Positions 56,729-64,000 of a stretch of 64,000 bases of DNA are shown here, one piece after another. The notes beneath the pieces were generated by a model that saw only the letters and a list, made by a program, of their open reading frames with translations, was not told the DNA's origin and ran no database searches. Every line of letters starts with the position of its first letter. Positions within the stretch are counted from its first letter, which is position 1. The DNA is from an uncultured Eubacteriales bacterium (lineage in GTDB: Bacteria > Bacillota > Clostridia > Oscillospirales > CAG-272): the NCBI GenBank assembly GCA_934467415.1, contig CAKSLQ010000011.1:1-64000 (forward strand), read 5' to 3'. The position numbers were made by a program, and so were the translations under genes.

Positions 56729-59476
56729 TCACCCTGCGGTTTGGCCAAGGATCCAGGTCACGTCGGCGAGGGTGACATGCCGTCTGCCGAAATAAGCGTA
56801 GCTGTAGGGGAATTTTTCGTCCAGCGCGCAGCGCAGCATGATGAGCGCATCGCGGATATCGACCGCGCCGCTGCCGTCGAAGTCGCCTGCAAGCACCTCG
56901 CCGCGGATGATCCTGCCCGTGTTGTTTGCCTCGTCATAGACCACGCCGGAAAGCGTGCCGGTGATCATATAGTCGGGCAGCGCGGCGTCTGTCTTGATAT
57001 CTGCCGTGACAGAGCCGGTGAGATAGTTCGCACCGACAATGCCGATGTAGTCCGTGGCGGTGATCTTCACACCCGCACCGACCGTCAGCACCATGTTGCC
57101 GCTGTAGGTGCCGATGGGGGCGCCGCCCGCAAAGCGGCGGTTACCGCCCGCAAAGCCGACCCATGTGCCGCCGTTGACCGAGATGACGGCGTTGCGGCTC
57201 GAAGATGCGCTTGCCACCGTGTCATAGGTTGTCGCCGTTGCAGCGACCGCCTCTGCGCGCGTGAAGACATTGTAGCCCGCATAGAAGTTCCAGGTGCCCG
57301 TCGTTTTTACGCTGTCCGTGATCTCCACATCGTTGTAGCAGGCGATGATATGGGTGCCCGTTTCGGACTTCAGCGTGATGTTGTCGAGCTTCGTATTGCT
57401 GCCGAGCTTGAACGTGTTGCCCGAGATGCTGAGCACCGCGTCCGCCCCCTCGCCGACGATGGTCAGGTGCGAGGGATTCATCGAGGAGAAGAAGTTGCCC
57501 GCGAGCGTCCAGGTGCCGACCACATGCAGGGCGGCATCCTTATTGTAGGCGAGCTTATCCATCGCGACCGCAAAGTTTGAGATGGGGTCGGCCGCCGTGC
57601 CCGCGCCGTTGATCGAACCGCTGTCCGAGACATAGACGTCGGTCATGCAGAAGCCCGCGACCTTCTTGTCGCCGCCGCCGAGCATGGCATCGTACAGCTT
57701 CCTTGCCATGATGCCGTAGCCGCTTGCGGCGGGATGCAGGTTCTCTTTGCTGTCCGCAAACAGCGCGCCGCTCTTGGCATCGGCATAGGTGAGCTGGTAG
57801 AGGTCGATGAAGTCGTACTTGCCCGGGTTCTCCGCCGCAAGCTCGCGCGCGATGCGTTCCTGCGTGGGGTGCAGCGCCGACGATGCGCGCAGGTCGTTCA
57901 CGGCATTCGAGGTTTTGCGGTAGATGGCGGTCGTGATATAGACGCATTCGGTGTCCGGTTTGTTGCCGAACAGCGTGCAAATATCGCGATAGTTGGCCTC
58001 AAACTTTTGCAGCGCACCGTTCGTGCCGCCGATGGTGGCCGCATCGTTCGTGCCCATCGCGATGACGTAGAGCGCCGCGTCGCACTCCTCGGTGGCCAGC
58101 GGGTAGGCCAGCATCTTCATGTAGTCACGCTTGGTGCTGGGGAGGAAGCCGGAGGCGGAAACGCCGTAGTTGGAGACGATGATCTCGCGGCCGTCCGTCT
58201 CGGCAAGGCCGAGGAACTGCGCGGGATAAGCCTGTGTCAGACGATCCGTGGTCGCCCCCGAGACAGACAGATAGTAGCCCTCGGTGATGCTGTCACCGAT
58301 GAACGCGACGCGCAAAGGCTCTGTGTAGGTCTGTGCCGCGCCGTTGACCACGTCAAAGCGCTTTGCCGTAAGGCCGAGTTCCGCGGGATAGGTCAGCGTC
58401 GCTTTCTTATCCGCGCCGGCATACGCCTTGACCTGCGTCGCATCAATGACCGTACCCGCCGCAAAGACGGGCGAACCGGTGACGGTCACGTCAAAATTGC
58501 CGCGCAGCATCTGGGTGTAGCCCGCCTGCGTGTAGTACGCGCTGATGAGCCCGCCGCCAAAGGTACCACCGCTGATGTTGATCTGAATATCGCCGTCCGC
58601 CGCGTAGTACTTTCTGTCCGACGCGGTCAGGGTGGAAGTCTGCGAAGAGCCCGCCGGCACATTGTCCAGCCTGCCCTGCGCAAAAATCGGTGCGTTGAAC
58701 GTGCCGCCCGTGATGTTCAGCGTCGCATCGTCGGCGAGAATGGCTGCACCGGAAATGCTGATATCCCAGTAGTTCTTGTTGTTCGTGGTGAGGTCATAGT
58801 CCCCCGCCTTGCCGAAGGTGCCGCCGTTGATTGTAATGGTGACGGGTGCGGCGATTGAACCGACCGGAACGCCCTTGCCGGCGCTCTGCGGTGCATTGCG
58901 GTAGTTGCCCGCGGAAAACATGTAGAAGTCGCCGCCGTCCACCGTGATGGAATACGGCAGAGTGGTGACAAGGTCGGCATTCGCCGTGCCGTCAGACGCC
59001 AGCGCGCCGCCCATGAAGTGCAGTCTGCCGCTTGCTCCATTGTTGGTGACGACGCACTTGTCGGTGAAATGCACGCTGTTGAAGCCGCCGAAGATGAAGA
59101 CCGGGTAGGTCTTTGTCATCACGATCGGCAAATCAAAGGTGAAGGTGTTGCCATTCGTGTTCTTGCCGAGCTGAAGACGGCTGCCCTGGAGCAGTCTGCC
59201 GCCGTCCGCGGCGGTCAGCGTGAAGTCGCCGCTCTGCTCGGGAATGGTGGTGATGTCACTGATGGTCACATCACCGCAGGCGACGACCGTACCGCCCTTG
59301 CCGCCGAGCGCCGAAACCGCCGCATTCAGCGTGCCGAGCGGGCTTGCCGCGCTCGAGCCGTCACCCGTGCCGCCGTCCCGCACATAGACGGTCACGCCGT
59401 CGGCCGCAAACGCCGCCGCGGTGCAAAGGCAGGCGCAGATCAGCATCGAAAGGATGAACAAAAGAGACTTGCGCAT
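56729..59476 (-). CDS. Large secreted SGNH hydrolase with two beta-helix-type domains and dockerin-like tail (3)
   Basis: 915 residues. Signal peptide (about 1-24), beta-helix-type domain 1 (TVYVRDGGTGDGSSAASPLG), SGNH block I FIGDSITEG, block III MGTNDAAT, then block V with ENLHPAASGY, where the usual Asp three residues before the His is Glu. A second domain opens DVYVSDSGSINGAGTAADP, and the tail has DFDGSGAVDIRD, a dockerin-like calcium loop. Glu in place of Asp could still support the His, so activity is uncertain. GGAGG precedes the ATG. Confidence 0.8.
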   Translation of the reverse strand: MRKSLLFILSMLICACLCTAAAFAADGVTVYVRDGGTGDGSSAASPLGTLNAAVSALGGKGGTVVACGDVTISDITTIPEQSGDFTLTAADGGRLLQGSRLQLGKNTNGNTFTFDLPIVMTKTYPVFIFGGFNSVHFTDKCVVTNNGASGRLHFMGGALASDGTANADLVTTLPYSITVDGGDFYMFSAGNYRNAPQSAGKGVPVGSIAAPVTITINGGTFGKAGDYDLTTNNKNYWDISISGAAILADDATLNITGGTFNAPIFAQGRLDNVPAGSSQTSTLTASDRKYYAADGDIQINISGGTFGGGLISAYYTQAGYTQMLRGNFDVTVTGSPVFAAGTVIDATQVKAYAGADKKATLTYPAELGLTAKRFDVVNGAAQTYTEPLRVAFIGDSITEGYYLSVSGATTDRLTQAYPAQFLGLAETDGREIIVSNYGVSASGFLPSTKRDYMKMLAYPLATEECDAALYVIAMGTNDAATIGGTNGALQKFEANYRDICTLFGNKPDTECVYITTAIYRKTSNAVNDLRASSALHPTQERIARELAAENPGKYDFIDLYQLTYADAKSGALFADSKENLHPAASGYGIMARKLYDAMLGGGDKKVAGFCMTDVYVSDSGSINGAGTAADPISNFAVAMDKLAYNKDAALHVVGTWTLAGNFFSSMNPSHLTIVGEGADAVLSISGNTFKLGSNTKLDNITLKSETGTHIIACYNDVEITDSVKTTGTWNFYAGYNVFTRAEAVAATATTYDTVASASSSRNAVISVNGGTWVGFAGGNRRFAGGAPIGTYSGNMVLTVGAGVKITATDYIGIVGANYLTGSVTADIKTDAALPDYMITGTLSGVVYDEANNTGRIIRGEVLAGDFDGSGAVDIRDALIMLRCALDEKFPYSYAYFGRRHVTLADVTWILGQTAG

Positions 59477-59529
59477 CGAAAATTCCTCCTGTCTGCGGAG
59501 GCAAATGCCTCCGATTGTGTACTATAATC

Positions 59530-59558
59530 AGTTTAGCATAATATTGCACACATAACAA
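59530..59558 (-). promoter_or_regulatory. Promoter of large SGNH gene 3
   Basis: TTGTTA (59553-59558), 17-bp spacer, TAAACT (59530-59535), same -10 as gene 2. Confidence 0.6.
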
Positions 59559-59612
59559 GCTAAAAACACCTGTATTTTCGGTCAAAATTTCACAGTTTTG
59601 AACCTCTTTCAA

Positions 59613-59651
59613 AAAAAGTCCGAAATCCCGGATGGGATTTCGGACTTTTTG
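59613..59651 (-). terminator. Terminator of the SLH/sialidase-fold gene
   Basis: Perfect 17-bp stem AAAAAGTCCGAAATCCC-ggat-GGGATTTCGGACTTTTT directly next to the stop codon. Confidence 0.85.
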
Positions 59652-62150
59652 TCAATCCAATACGATCGACGGCCAAAGCGAGGTGGAAAATGCGGAGACG
59701 CCGGTGAGCGTGTCCGAGATCGAGCCGCTGCCGTCCTGATTGGCCAGCGCCGGGCGCACCTTGAAGCGCGATGCACCGACAAGGCCGACGGCCGATTTCG
59801 GCACGGCGATCTCGGCGACACAACCCTCGTCGCGGTCGTCGTTGTTCCCCACCGTGCCGAGCACCTTGACCGCCGCTCTTCCGCCGGTGAGCGTCTGCTG
59901 CTTTGCGCCGCCCGCATAGTGGTCAATCGTCATCGCGCCGTCAATGCCTACCGTGATGCGGTAATCCGCCGCCGCGCCCGCGCCGATGCACACCGTCATC
60001 GTGTCGCCGTCCTGCAGGAAGTCGTCCGAGCGGGAGAGGAGGAAGTAGACGTTCTCATCGTCGTGCGCGGCGCGCAGCGTCATCTGCGCCTGCGACTCGC
60101 TGCCGACAAAGAGCGCGTCGGTATTTTCGATGTCGTCCCAGTCGTTCGTGTAACCGTCCACCGTGACCTTGACCTTCGGCGCGTTGATGCGGTGGTTGAG
60201 ATATTCGCGCACCAGCATCAGCCCGGAGTTGCCGTCCGCCGTCTTATGCTGGTTGGCCGCGATCACGGCATGGCTGCCGACCGGGCTGACCGAGCCCCAG
60301 ACGCCGACCGCCTCCATCGTCTGAAAATCCTTGTTTGCAAACGCGGTGCCGTCCGGCTTGCCTAGCCTGCCGCAGAGCCGCGCGCCCTTGTTGTACACCA
60401 TGTAGGTCTCGCCGGACGCAAAGCGCGTGACATAGGGCGAGCCGACCGCGTAGACCGTTTCGCTCAGCGTCTCGGGGCCGACCTCCTCGAGGTCGAGCGC
60501 GCGCCAGACGCCGTTTTCCCCGCTCGTGGCATACGAGCCCCAGAATTTCAGATTCAGATCCTGAATTTCATAGACGAGCAGCGTTTTACCGTTGTACAAC
60601 TCCACCGGGACGGGCATCTGCCCGCCGAAATAGGGGCGCGAAACGCCGTCGGGGCCGACCTTGTTGCCGAGCGCGGTCTGCACGACGGTTGTCGCACGGT
60701 AATGATTCGTGTCGCCCGCCTGAATGTTCGGCGTCCAGCTGTAGCCGTTGTCCTTCGAAACAAGCAGACCGATGCCCGCCGAACGCTTCTCGGTGTCAAA
60801 ACCGTAGAGGTCGATATAGGGTGCGATCTGCGTGAAATACACCTCCACCGTGCCGTCCGCGCGCTGCTGAATGCCCGGCTCCCAGACCTGCCCGGTGTAG
60901 ATTTTCGTCGGCTGCGACCACTCGATGTCGCCGTCGTCCGTCACCCTGCCGCGCAAGAGGAACAGCCCGCACAGATCGGCATACATGCGGTAGCCGCCGG
61001 GCGCACGCTCGGCAAAGACGCAGAGAATCTCGCCGTTTTGCAGCACGACGGCATCCGGGTTGACCGCCGCATAGTTCTCGGTCTTGCCGACAAGCGAGGT
61101 GTCGCCGTTCTTCGCGGGCTCGGTATAGGTGAACATGTGATCCTGCCCTCTGTAGAGCACCTGCGGCTCGTTCCACCTGACGCCGTCGCGGCTGGTGGCG
61201 TAGTACATATGCAGCCCAAACTCACCGTAGTGGTAGAGGAGCAGATAGAGGTCGTCGCGCACCTGCTTCACGCGCGGGTACCATGCGTTTTCATAGCGGT
61301 AATAGCCGGTCTTCGCCGCCGTCAGCTCCACTTTGGTGCGGAAGTCCGCCTCCACCGACGCCGTGTTGTAATCGTCATCCGCATGGTCGCCGTCCGTCCC
61401 CTTGGTATTCAGCTGTGCAATGGGGGTGATGACCGTCTTCAGCTCCTTCGGATCGGTATCCGGCTGTATCGGTGCGCCGCCCCCGTTCATCGCCTTGTCA
61501 TAGGCCTCCTTCGTGAAGACGCCCTTGGCAATCAGCTGATCCGCAATGCTGTCCCCGCTCTTCACCGCCGCCGTCAGCGCACGATAGCAGAGGACGAACG
61601 CACCGCCGCGGTTGAAGCCGTTCGATTTTGCATCGCAAAGGCCGACCGACTTTGCCAGCGTGTAGGGGTCGTTCCACTTGAAGTCACCCGCGCCGTCGTC
61701 GTAGCCGAGCACGCGCAGCAGGATCGTGAGGAACGCCGCCTCCGACACCTCGGTGTCGGGGTCAAACTTCGTCTCGCTCACGCCCTTGGTGATGCCGTTT
61801 GCATAGACGTAGCCGATATAGGGGTTTGCCCATGCGGGTACATCGGTGAACGGATGCTTCTGCACGTTCGCCGTCGCGTCCTTCTCCGCGCCGACAAAGC
61901 GCACCACGAGGACGAACGCCTGCGCGCGCGTCAGCTTGTCGCCGAGCGCAAAATTCACGCTGCCGTCCGCGTTATTCCCGTAGCCGCCGACCAGCCCGAG
62001 CGCATGGAGCGCCTCGGCCGCGCCGCCCGCCGTCGGAACCGCGTTTGTCGTCACGGGCGCGGGCGAAATCAGCAGGCCGTCCGCCGCGTATGCGGGCAAC
62101 GCGCTGCACAGCGCCGCCAGAGCGAGCAGACATGCAAGCCATTTTTTCAT
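59652..62150 (-). CDS. Cell-wall-attached SLH protein with sialidase/BNR-like propeller and CBM9-like domain
   Basis: 832 residues. Signal peptide (1-22), then N-terminal SLH repeats (about 45-225: LGDKLTRAQAFVLVVRFVGA, FTDVPAWANPYIGYVYANGI, SVGLCDAKSNGFNRGGAFVL). The central region (about 265-650) has propeller-like repeats typical of exo-sialidase/BNR proteins (YYATSRDGVRWNEPQVL, GLLVSKDNGYSWTP). A C-terminal domain (about 665-830; VTVDGYTNDWDDIENTDAL, AHDDENVYFLLSRSDDF) resembles CBM9-like carbohydrate binding. Enzyme activity is not assured, since catalytic residues of sialidases cannot be placed by eye. AAAGGAAG precedes the ATG. Confidence 0.75.
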   Translation of the reverse strand: MKKWLACLLALAALCSALPAYAADGLLISPAPVTTNAVPTAGGAAEALHALGLVGGYGNNADGSVNFALGDKLTRAQAFVLVVRFVGAEKDATANVQKHPFTDVPAWANPYIGYVYANGITKGVSETKFDPDTEVSEAAFLTILLRVLGYDDGAGDFKWNDPYTLAKSVGLCDAKSNGFNRGGAFVLCYRALTAAVKSGDSIADQLIAKGVFTKEAYDKAMNGGGAPIQPDTDPKELKTVITPIAQLNTKGTDGDHADDDYNTASVEADFRTKVELTAAKTGYYRYENAWYPRVKQVRDDLYLLLYHYGEFGLHMYYATSRDGVRWNEPQVLYRGQDHMFTYTEPAKNGDTSLVGKTENYAAVNPDAVVLQNGEILCVFAERAPGGYRMYADLCGLFLLRGRVTDDGDIEWSQPTKIYTGQVWEPGIQQRADGTVEVYFTQIAPYIDLYGFDTEKRSAGIGLLVSKDNGYSWTPNIQAGDTNHYRATTVVQTALGNKVGPDGVSRPYFGGQMPVPVELYNGKTLLVYEIQDLNLKFWGSYATSGENGVWRALDLEEVGPETLSETVYAVGSPYVTRFASGETYMVYNKGARLCGRLGKPDGTAFANKDFQTMEAVGVWGSVSPVGSHAVIAANQHKTADGNSGLMLVREYLNHRINAPKVKVTVDGYTNDWDDIENTDALFVGSESQAQMTLRAAHDDENVYFLLSRSDDFLQDGDTMTVCIGAGAAADYRITVGIDGAMTIDHYAGGAKQQTLTGGRAAVKVLGTVGNNDDRDEGCVAEIAVPKSAVGLVGASRFKVRPALANQDGSGSISDTLTGVSAFSTSLWPSIVLD

Positions 62151-62200
62151 AGGTTGTCTTCCTTTCTCTCCGCAAAGCACATATAAAATCGTGTAACTTT

Positions 62201-62229
62201 ATTATACAATATCACACAACTGATTTCCA
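62201..62229 (-). promoter_or_regulatory. Promoter of the SLH/sialidase-fold gene
   Basis: TGGAAA (62224-62229), 17-bp spacer, TATAAT (62201-62206). Confidence 0.55.
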
Positions 62230-62293
62230 CAGGCAATCCCACGCTCGGTGATATTGTCAAGTTTTTCGGTGAAAAATGCAAACAGCACGAAAA

Positions 62294-62328
62294 AAGACTG
62301 CAAAAAGGAAGTCCTTTTTACAGTCTCT
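62294..62328 (-). terminator. Terminator of the ABC-importer operon
   Basis: GACTGCAAAAAGGA-ag-TCCTTTTTACAGTC with one mismatch and flanking T residues on the minus strand, just past the small membrane protein gene. Confidence 0.7.
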
Positions 62329-62338
62329 TTTGTGGTCT

Positions 62339-62797
62339 TCAGAATTCGCCGAGGCCCATATCGTCGGTGGTCTCCTCCGGCTCGGTCTCGGTGACCGGCG
62401 CGGGGATGAACTCCGAAATATACGCCTCCTCGGGCAGTCCGGCAAGATAACCGGGCAGGTTGACGATGACGCCGTCGATGCCCATCGGCAGCTTCAGGTC
62501 GCAGACCACCGTCTTCGGCTCGTCGCCCTTGTTTTCGATGATCTCGAGCGTCATTTTGTAGTCGCTGCCCATCTTTTCATCGCTGCCGCGTTCGCGCGCG
62601 GCGAGCTTGGAGAGCTTTTCGCCCTTTTCGTTGTACACCGTCACGCGGTAGAAGGCCTTGTAGGTCTCGCCCTCGTACTCCAGCGTCTTGTTGTCAAAAT
62701 AGATCGAGTGGCCGCGGCCGATGAAGAACATCGCCACGCCGAGCGCGATCAGCGCGAGAACGGCAATGATGCGGATGATGATTCTGCGTGTCTTCAT
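62339..62797 (-). CDS. Small membrane-anchored protein linked to ABC importer
   Basis: 152 residues. One N-terminal membrane segment (about 8-27, IIIRIIAVLALIALGVAMFF) and a beta-rich extracytoplasmic domain (about 30-125), then an acidic Glu/Thr-rich tail. Its start overlaps the stop of the permease gene (ATGA), so it is tied to the importer. Small proteins of this type (possibly DUF6672) are found next to such importers in Clostridia; this name is from memory and uncertain. Role unknown, perhaps assembly or gating. Confidence 0.55.
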   Translation of the reverse strand: MKTRRIIIRIIAVLALIALGVAMFFIGRGHSIYFDNKTLEYEGETYKAFYRVTVYNEKGEKLSKLAARERGSDEKMGSDYKMTLEIIENKGDEPKTVVCDLKLPMGIDGVIVNLPGYLAGLPEEAYISEFIPAPVTETEPEETTDDMGLGEF

Positions 62798-63948
62798 TTT
62801 GCCGCCTCCGCTTCTTCCCGCTTCTGATCCGCCATCAGCTGTACGCCGAGGAGGCTCTTGCTTCTGCGTTTCTTGGTCTCATACATCACGAGCGCGACCG
62901 TGATGACCGCGTAGGAAACAAACACGCGGAAGTATTCGCCGATCATCGAGTCCCCCGTGAACTTCGTACCCGCGCTGGGCGCGACGATGAACATGGTGTG
63001 GAACAGGATGACGCCGAGGAACACGTTGCCGATGTTCGCCTTTTCAACCGACGCACCGCCGACAAGCAGCGCCGCGATGCAGAACATACCGATCTGCGAG
63101 TGCGCCGAATAGGTCGGCAGGTTGCCGATGTTTTGCAGATAGATCAGCATGCCGAAATCCGCAAAAACCGTGGAGATGACGATGGACAGAATGCGCGTGC
63201 GCTCCACGTTGATACCCGCGGCGCGCGCGACCTCCATATCCTGACCGACGGCGCGCATATCCTGCCCGAGCTTGGTCCTGCGGAACCAGACGATGAACAG
63301 GCAGGCAAGCGCGATGATAATCAGCGTCAGCACCGGGATCTTGACGCCGCCGACATTGACGGCGAGCAGATTGTCCACCTTCTGCCGCATGGACAGAAGA
63401 TCGACCGTGTTGCGAATGCCGTAGCCGCGCGGCAGCAGGATGGAATTGTGAAGAATCGGGATAATCGGCCCCATCATATAGAGCACGACAAACTGATAGA
63501 TACCGTTGATGAAGAATGCCAGCATGTAGCTTGCAATCATTTCTCTGCCGCGTGCCGCATTGAGCACCTTGCCGCAGACCACGCCGAGCAGGATCGCAAT
63601 CGGAATCGAGATGATGGCGGCCAGGACGAGACCGGGAATGCCCCAGATCTGCCAGTCGGCCACCAGAATCAGCGCAATTTCGCCTGCCATGGCGCCGAGG
63701 GTCATACCGAAGTTCAGCCCCATGCCCGCCATGATCGGGATCAGCAGGCTGAGGATGAGGAATGCGTTGCGCCCGAGGCGCGTGGTGATCTCGTTGAGCA
63801 GGTACGCCGGGGAAAAGCCCGAAACCGGGATGCAGACCGCACAGATGAGGATGAACATGAGCGGCACGGAGTTGTTGCCGAGGAAACGCAGGAAGCTGTT
63901 TCCGCCCGCGGACTTGCGGGATGCGGAAGTCTTGGTTTTTGCGCTCAT
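62794..63948 (-). CDS. ABC transporter permease (BPD_transp_2 family)
   Basis: 384 residues with about nine membrane segments. Family motifs: SLLIPIMAGMGLNFGMTLGA, RRTKLGQDMRAVGQDMEVAR (coupling region), LLVGGASVEKANIGN. Similar permeases belong to sugar or nucleoside (BmpA-type) importers. It differs clearly from the RbsC-type permease at 32518-33501. Its ATG overlaps the stop of another gene upstream (4 bp), so a second permease or ATPase lies beyond the window edge. Confidence 0.85.
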   Translation of the reverse strand: MSAKTKTSASRKSAGGNSFLRFLGNNSVPLMFILICAVCIPVSGFSPAYLLNEITTRLGRNAFLILSLLIPIMAGMGLNFGMTLGAMAGEIALILVADWQIWGIPGLVLAAIISIPIAILLGVVCGKVLNAARGREMIASYMLAFFINGIYQFVVLYMMGPIIPILHNSILLPRGYGIRNTVDLLSMRQKVDNLLAVNVGGVKIPVLTLIIIALACLFIVWFRRTKLGQDMRAVGQDMEVARAAGINVERTRILSIVISTVFADFGMLIYLQNIGNLPTYSAHSQIGMFCIAALLVGGASVEKANIGNVFLGVILFHTMFIVAPSAGTKFTGDSMIGEYFRVFVSYAVITVALVMYETKKRRSKSLLGVQLMADQKREEAEAAK

Positions 63949-64000
63949 TTCTTTTTACCCCCTTCCGTCTTGCGCGTCAGCGCGTACAGGATCATACCGT
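63945..64000 (-). CDS. C-terminal end of an upstream ABC-transporter gene (partial)
   Basis: Only the last 17 codons are in the window, ending ILYALTRKTEGGKKK, a basic tail typical of a membrane permease. The stop codon overlaps the next start as ATGA. Probably the partner permease of the importer. Confidence 0.6.
   Translation of the reverse strand, partial: GMILYALTRKTEGGKKK

Overview
The window is GC-rich DNA, with C/G at most third codon positions. It looks like a spore-forming, anaerobic Clostridia-type Firmicute, possibly an Oscillospirales-like gut organism. Supporting signs are spoIIR, a PduL-type phosphotransacylase, an Fe-S scaffold/GGGtGRT pair, SLH and dockerin-like domains, lipoprotein solute-binding proteins, sigma-A promoters with 17-bp spacers, and families of intergenic palindromic repeats. 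The assignment comes from gene content only. No rRNA, tRNA, CRISPR array, phage or intact insertion sequence was found.

Left part (1-26 kb): mostly core metabolism and housekeeping. A low-GC-looking AraC/GyrI regulator lies between copies of a direct repeat (1-1266). It is followed by a ribokinase/nucleoside hydrolase pair, a minus-strand upp-rluD-cyclophilin operon, mtaB with an SGNH hydrolase, rpmB, a YdcF-like protein and spoIIR. Three tandem secreted esterases with dockerin-like tails follow (10.2-15.4 kb). Next come obgE, and der with a lipoprotein and a DUF512 radical-SAM protein. After these come a NodB-type deacetylase, an AEC transporter, TepA, pduL and the Fe-S scaffold/GGGtGRT genes. 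Five related mosaic repeats sit in the gaps at 3.4, 9.3, 16.8, 17.0 and 20.7 kb.

Right part (26-64 kb): a carbohydrate-utilisation and cell-surface region. One operon (35.0 to 28.1 kb, minus) carries an RbsABC-type sugar ABC transporter, an amidohydrolase, a degenerate GDSL protein, a NagB-type deaminase and a PfkB kinase. A LacI regulator lies upstream, and both units contain the palindrome GCAAACGTTTGC. Two GH43-type enzymes (one cytoplasmic, one lipoprotein), a DUF5696-like enzyme, an AraC regulator and an orphan solute-binding lipoprotein follow. argGH comes next, with two ARG-box-like operators. The end holds three very large secreted beta-helix/SGNH/dockerin-like paralogues, an SLH/sialidase-fold protein and part of a second ABC importer.

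Three threads tie the accessory part together. (1) A secreted beta-helix-type opening domain recurs in eight proteins, twice in three of them. (2) Two loci carry the same two-gene unit: a secreted beta-helix protein followed by a 55-59-residue peptide with a shared xDxLLASG core and an SD...N tail. (3) Three promoters around the AraC gene at 45.5 kb share direct half-sites exactly 21 bp apart abutting the -35 element, which suggests a local regulon. The peptide unit and the AraC circuit are the best candidates for something undescribed.
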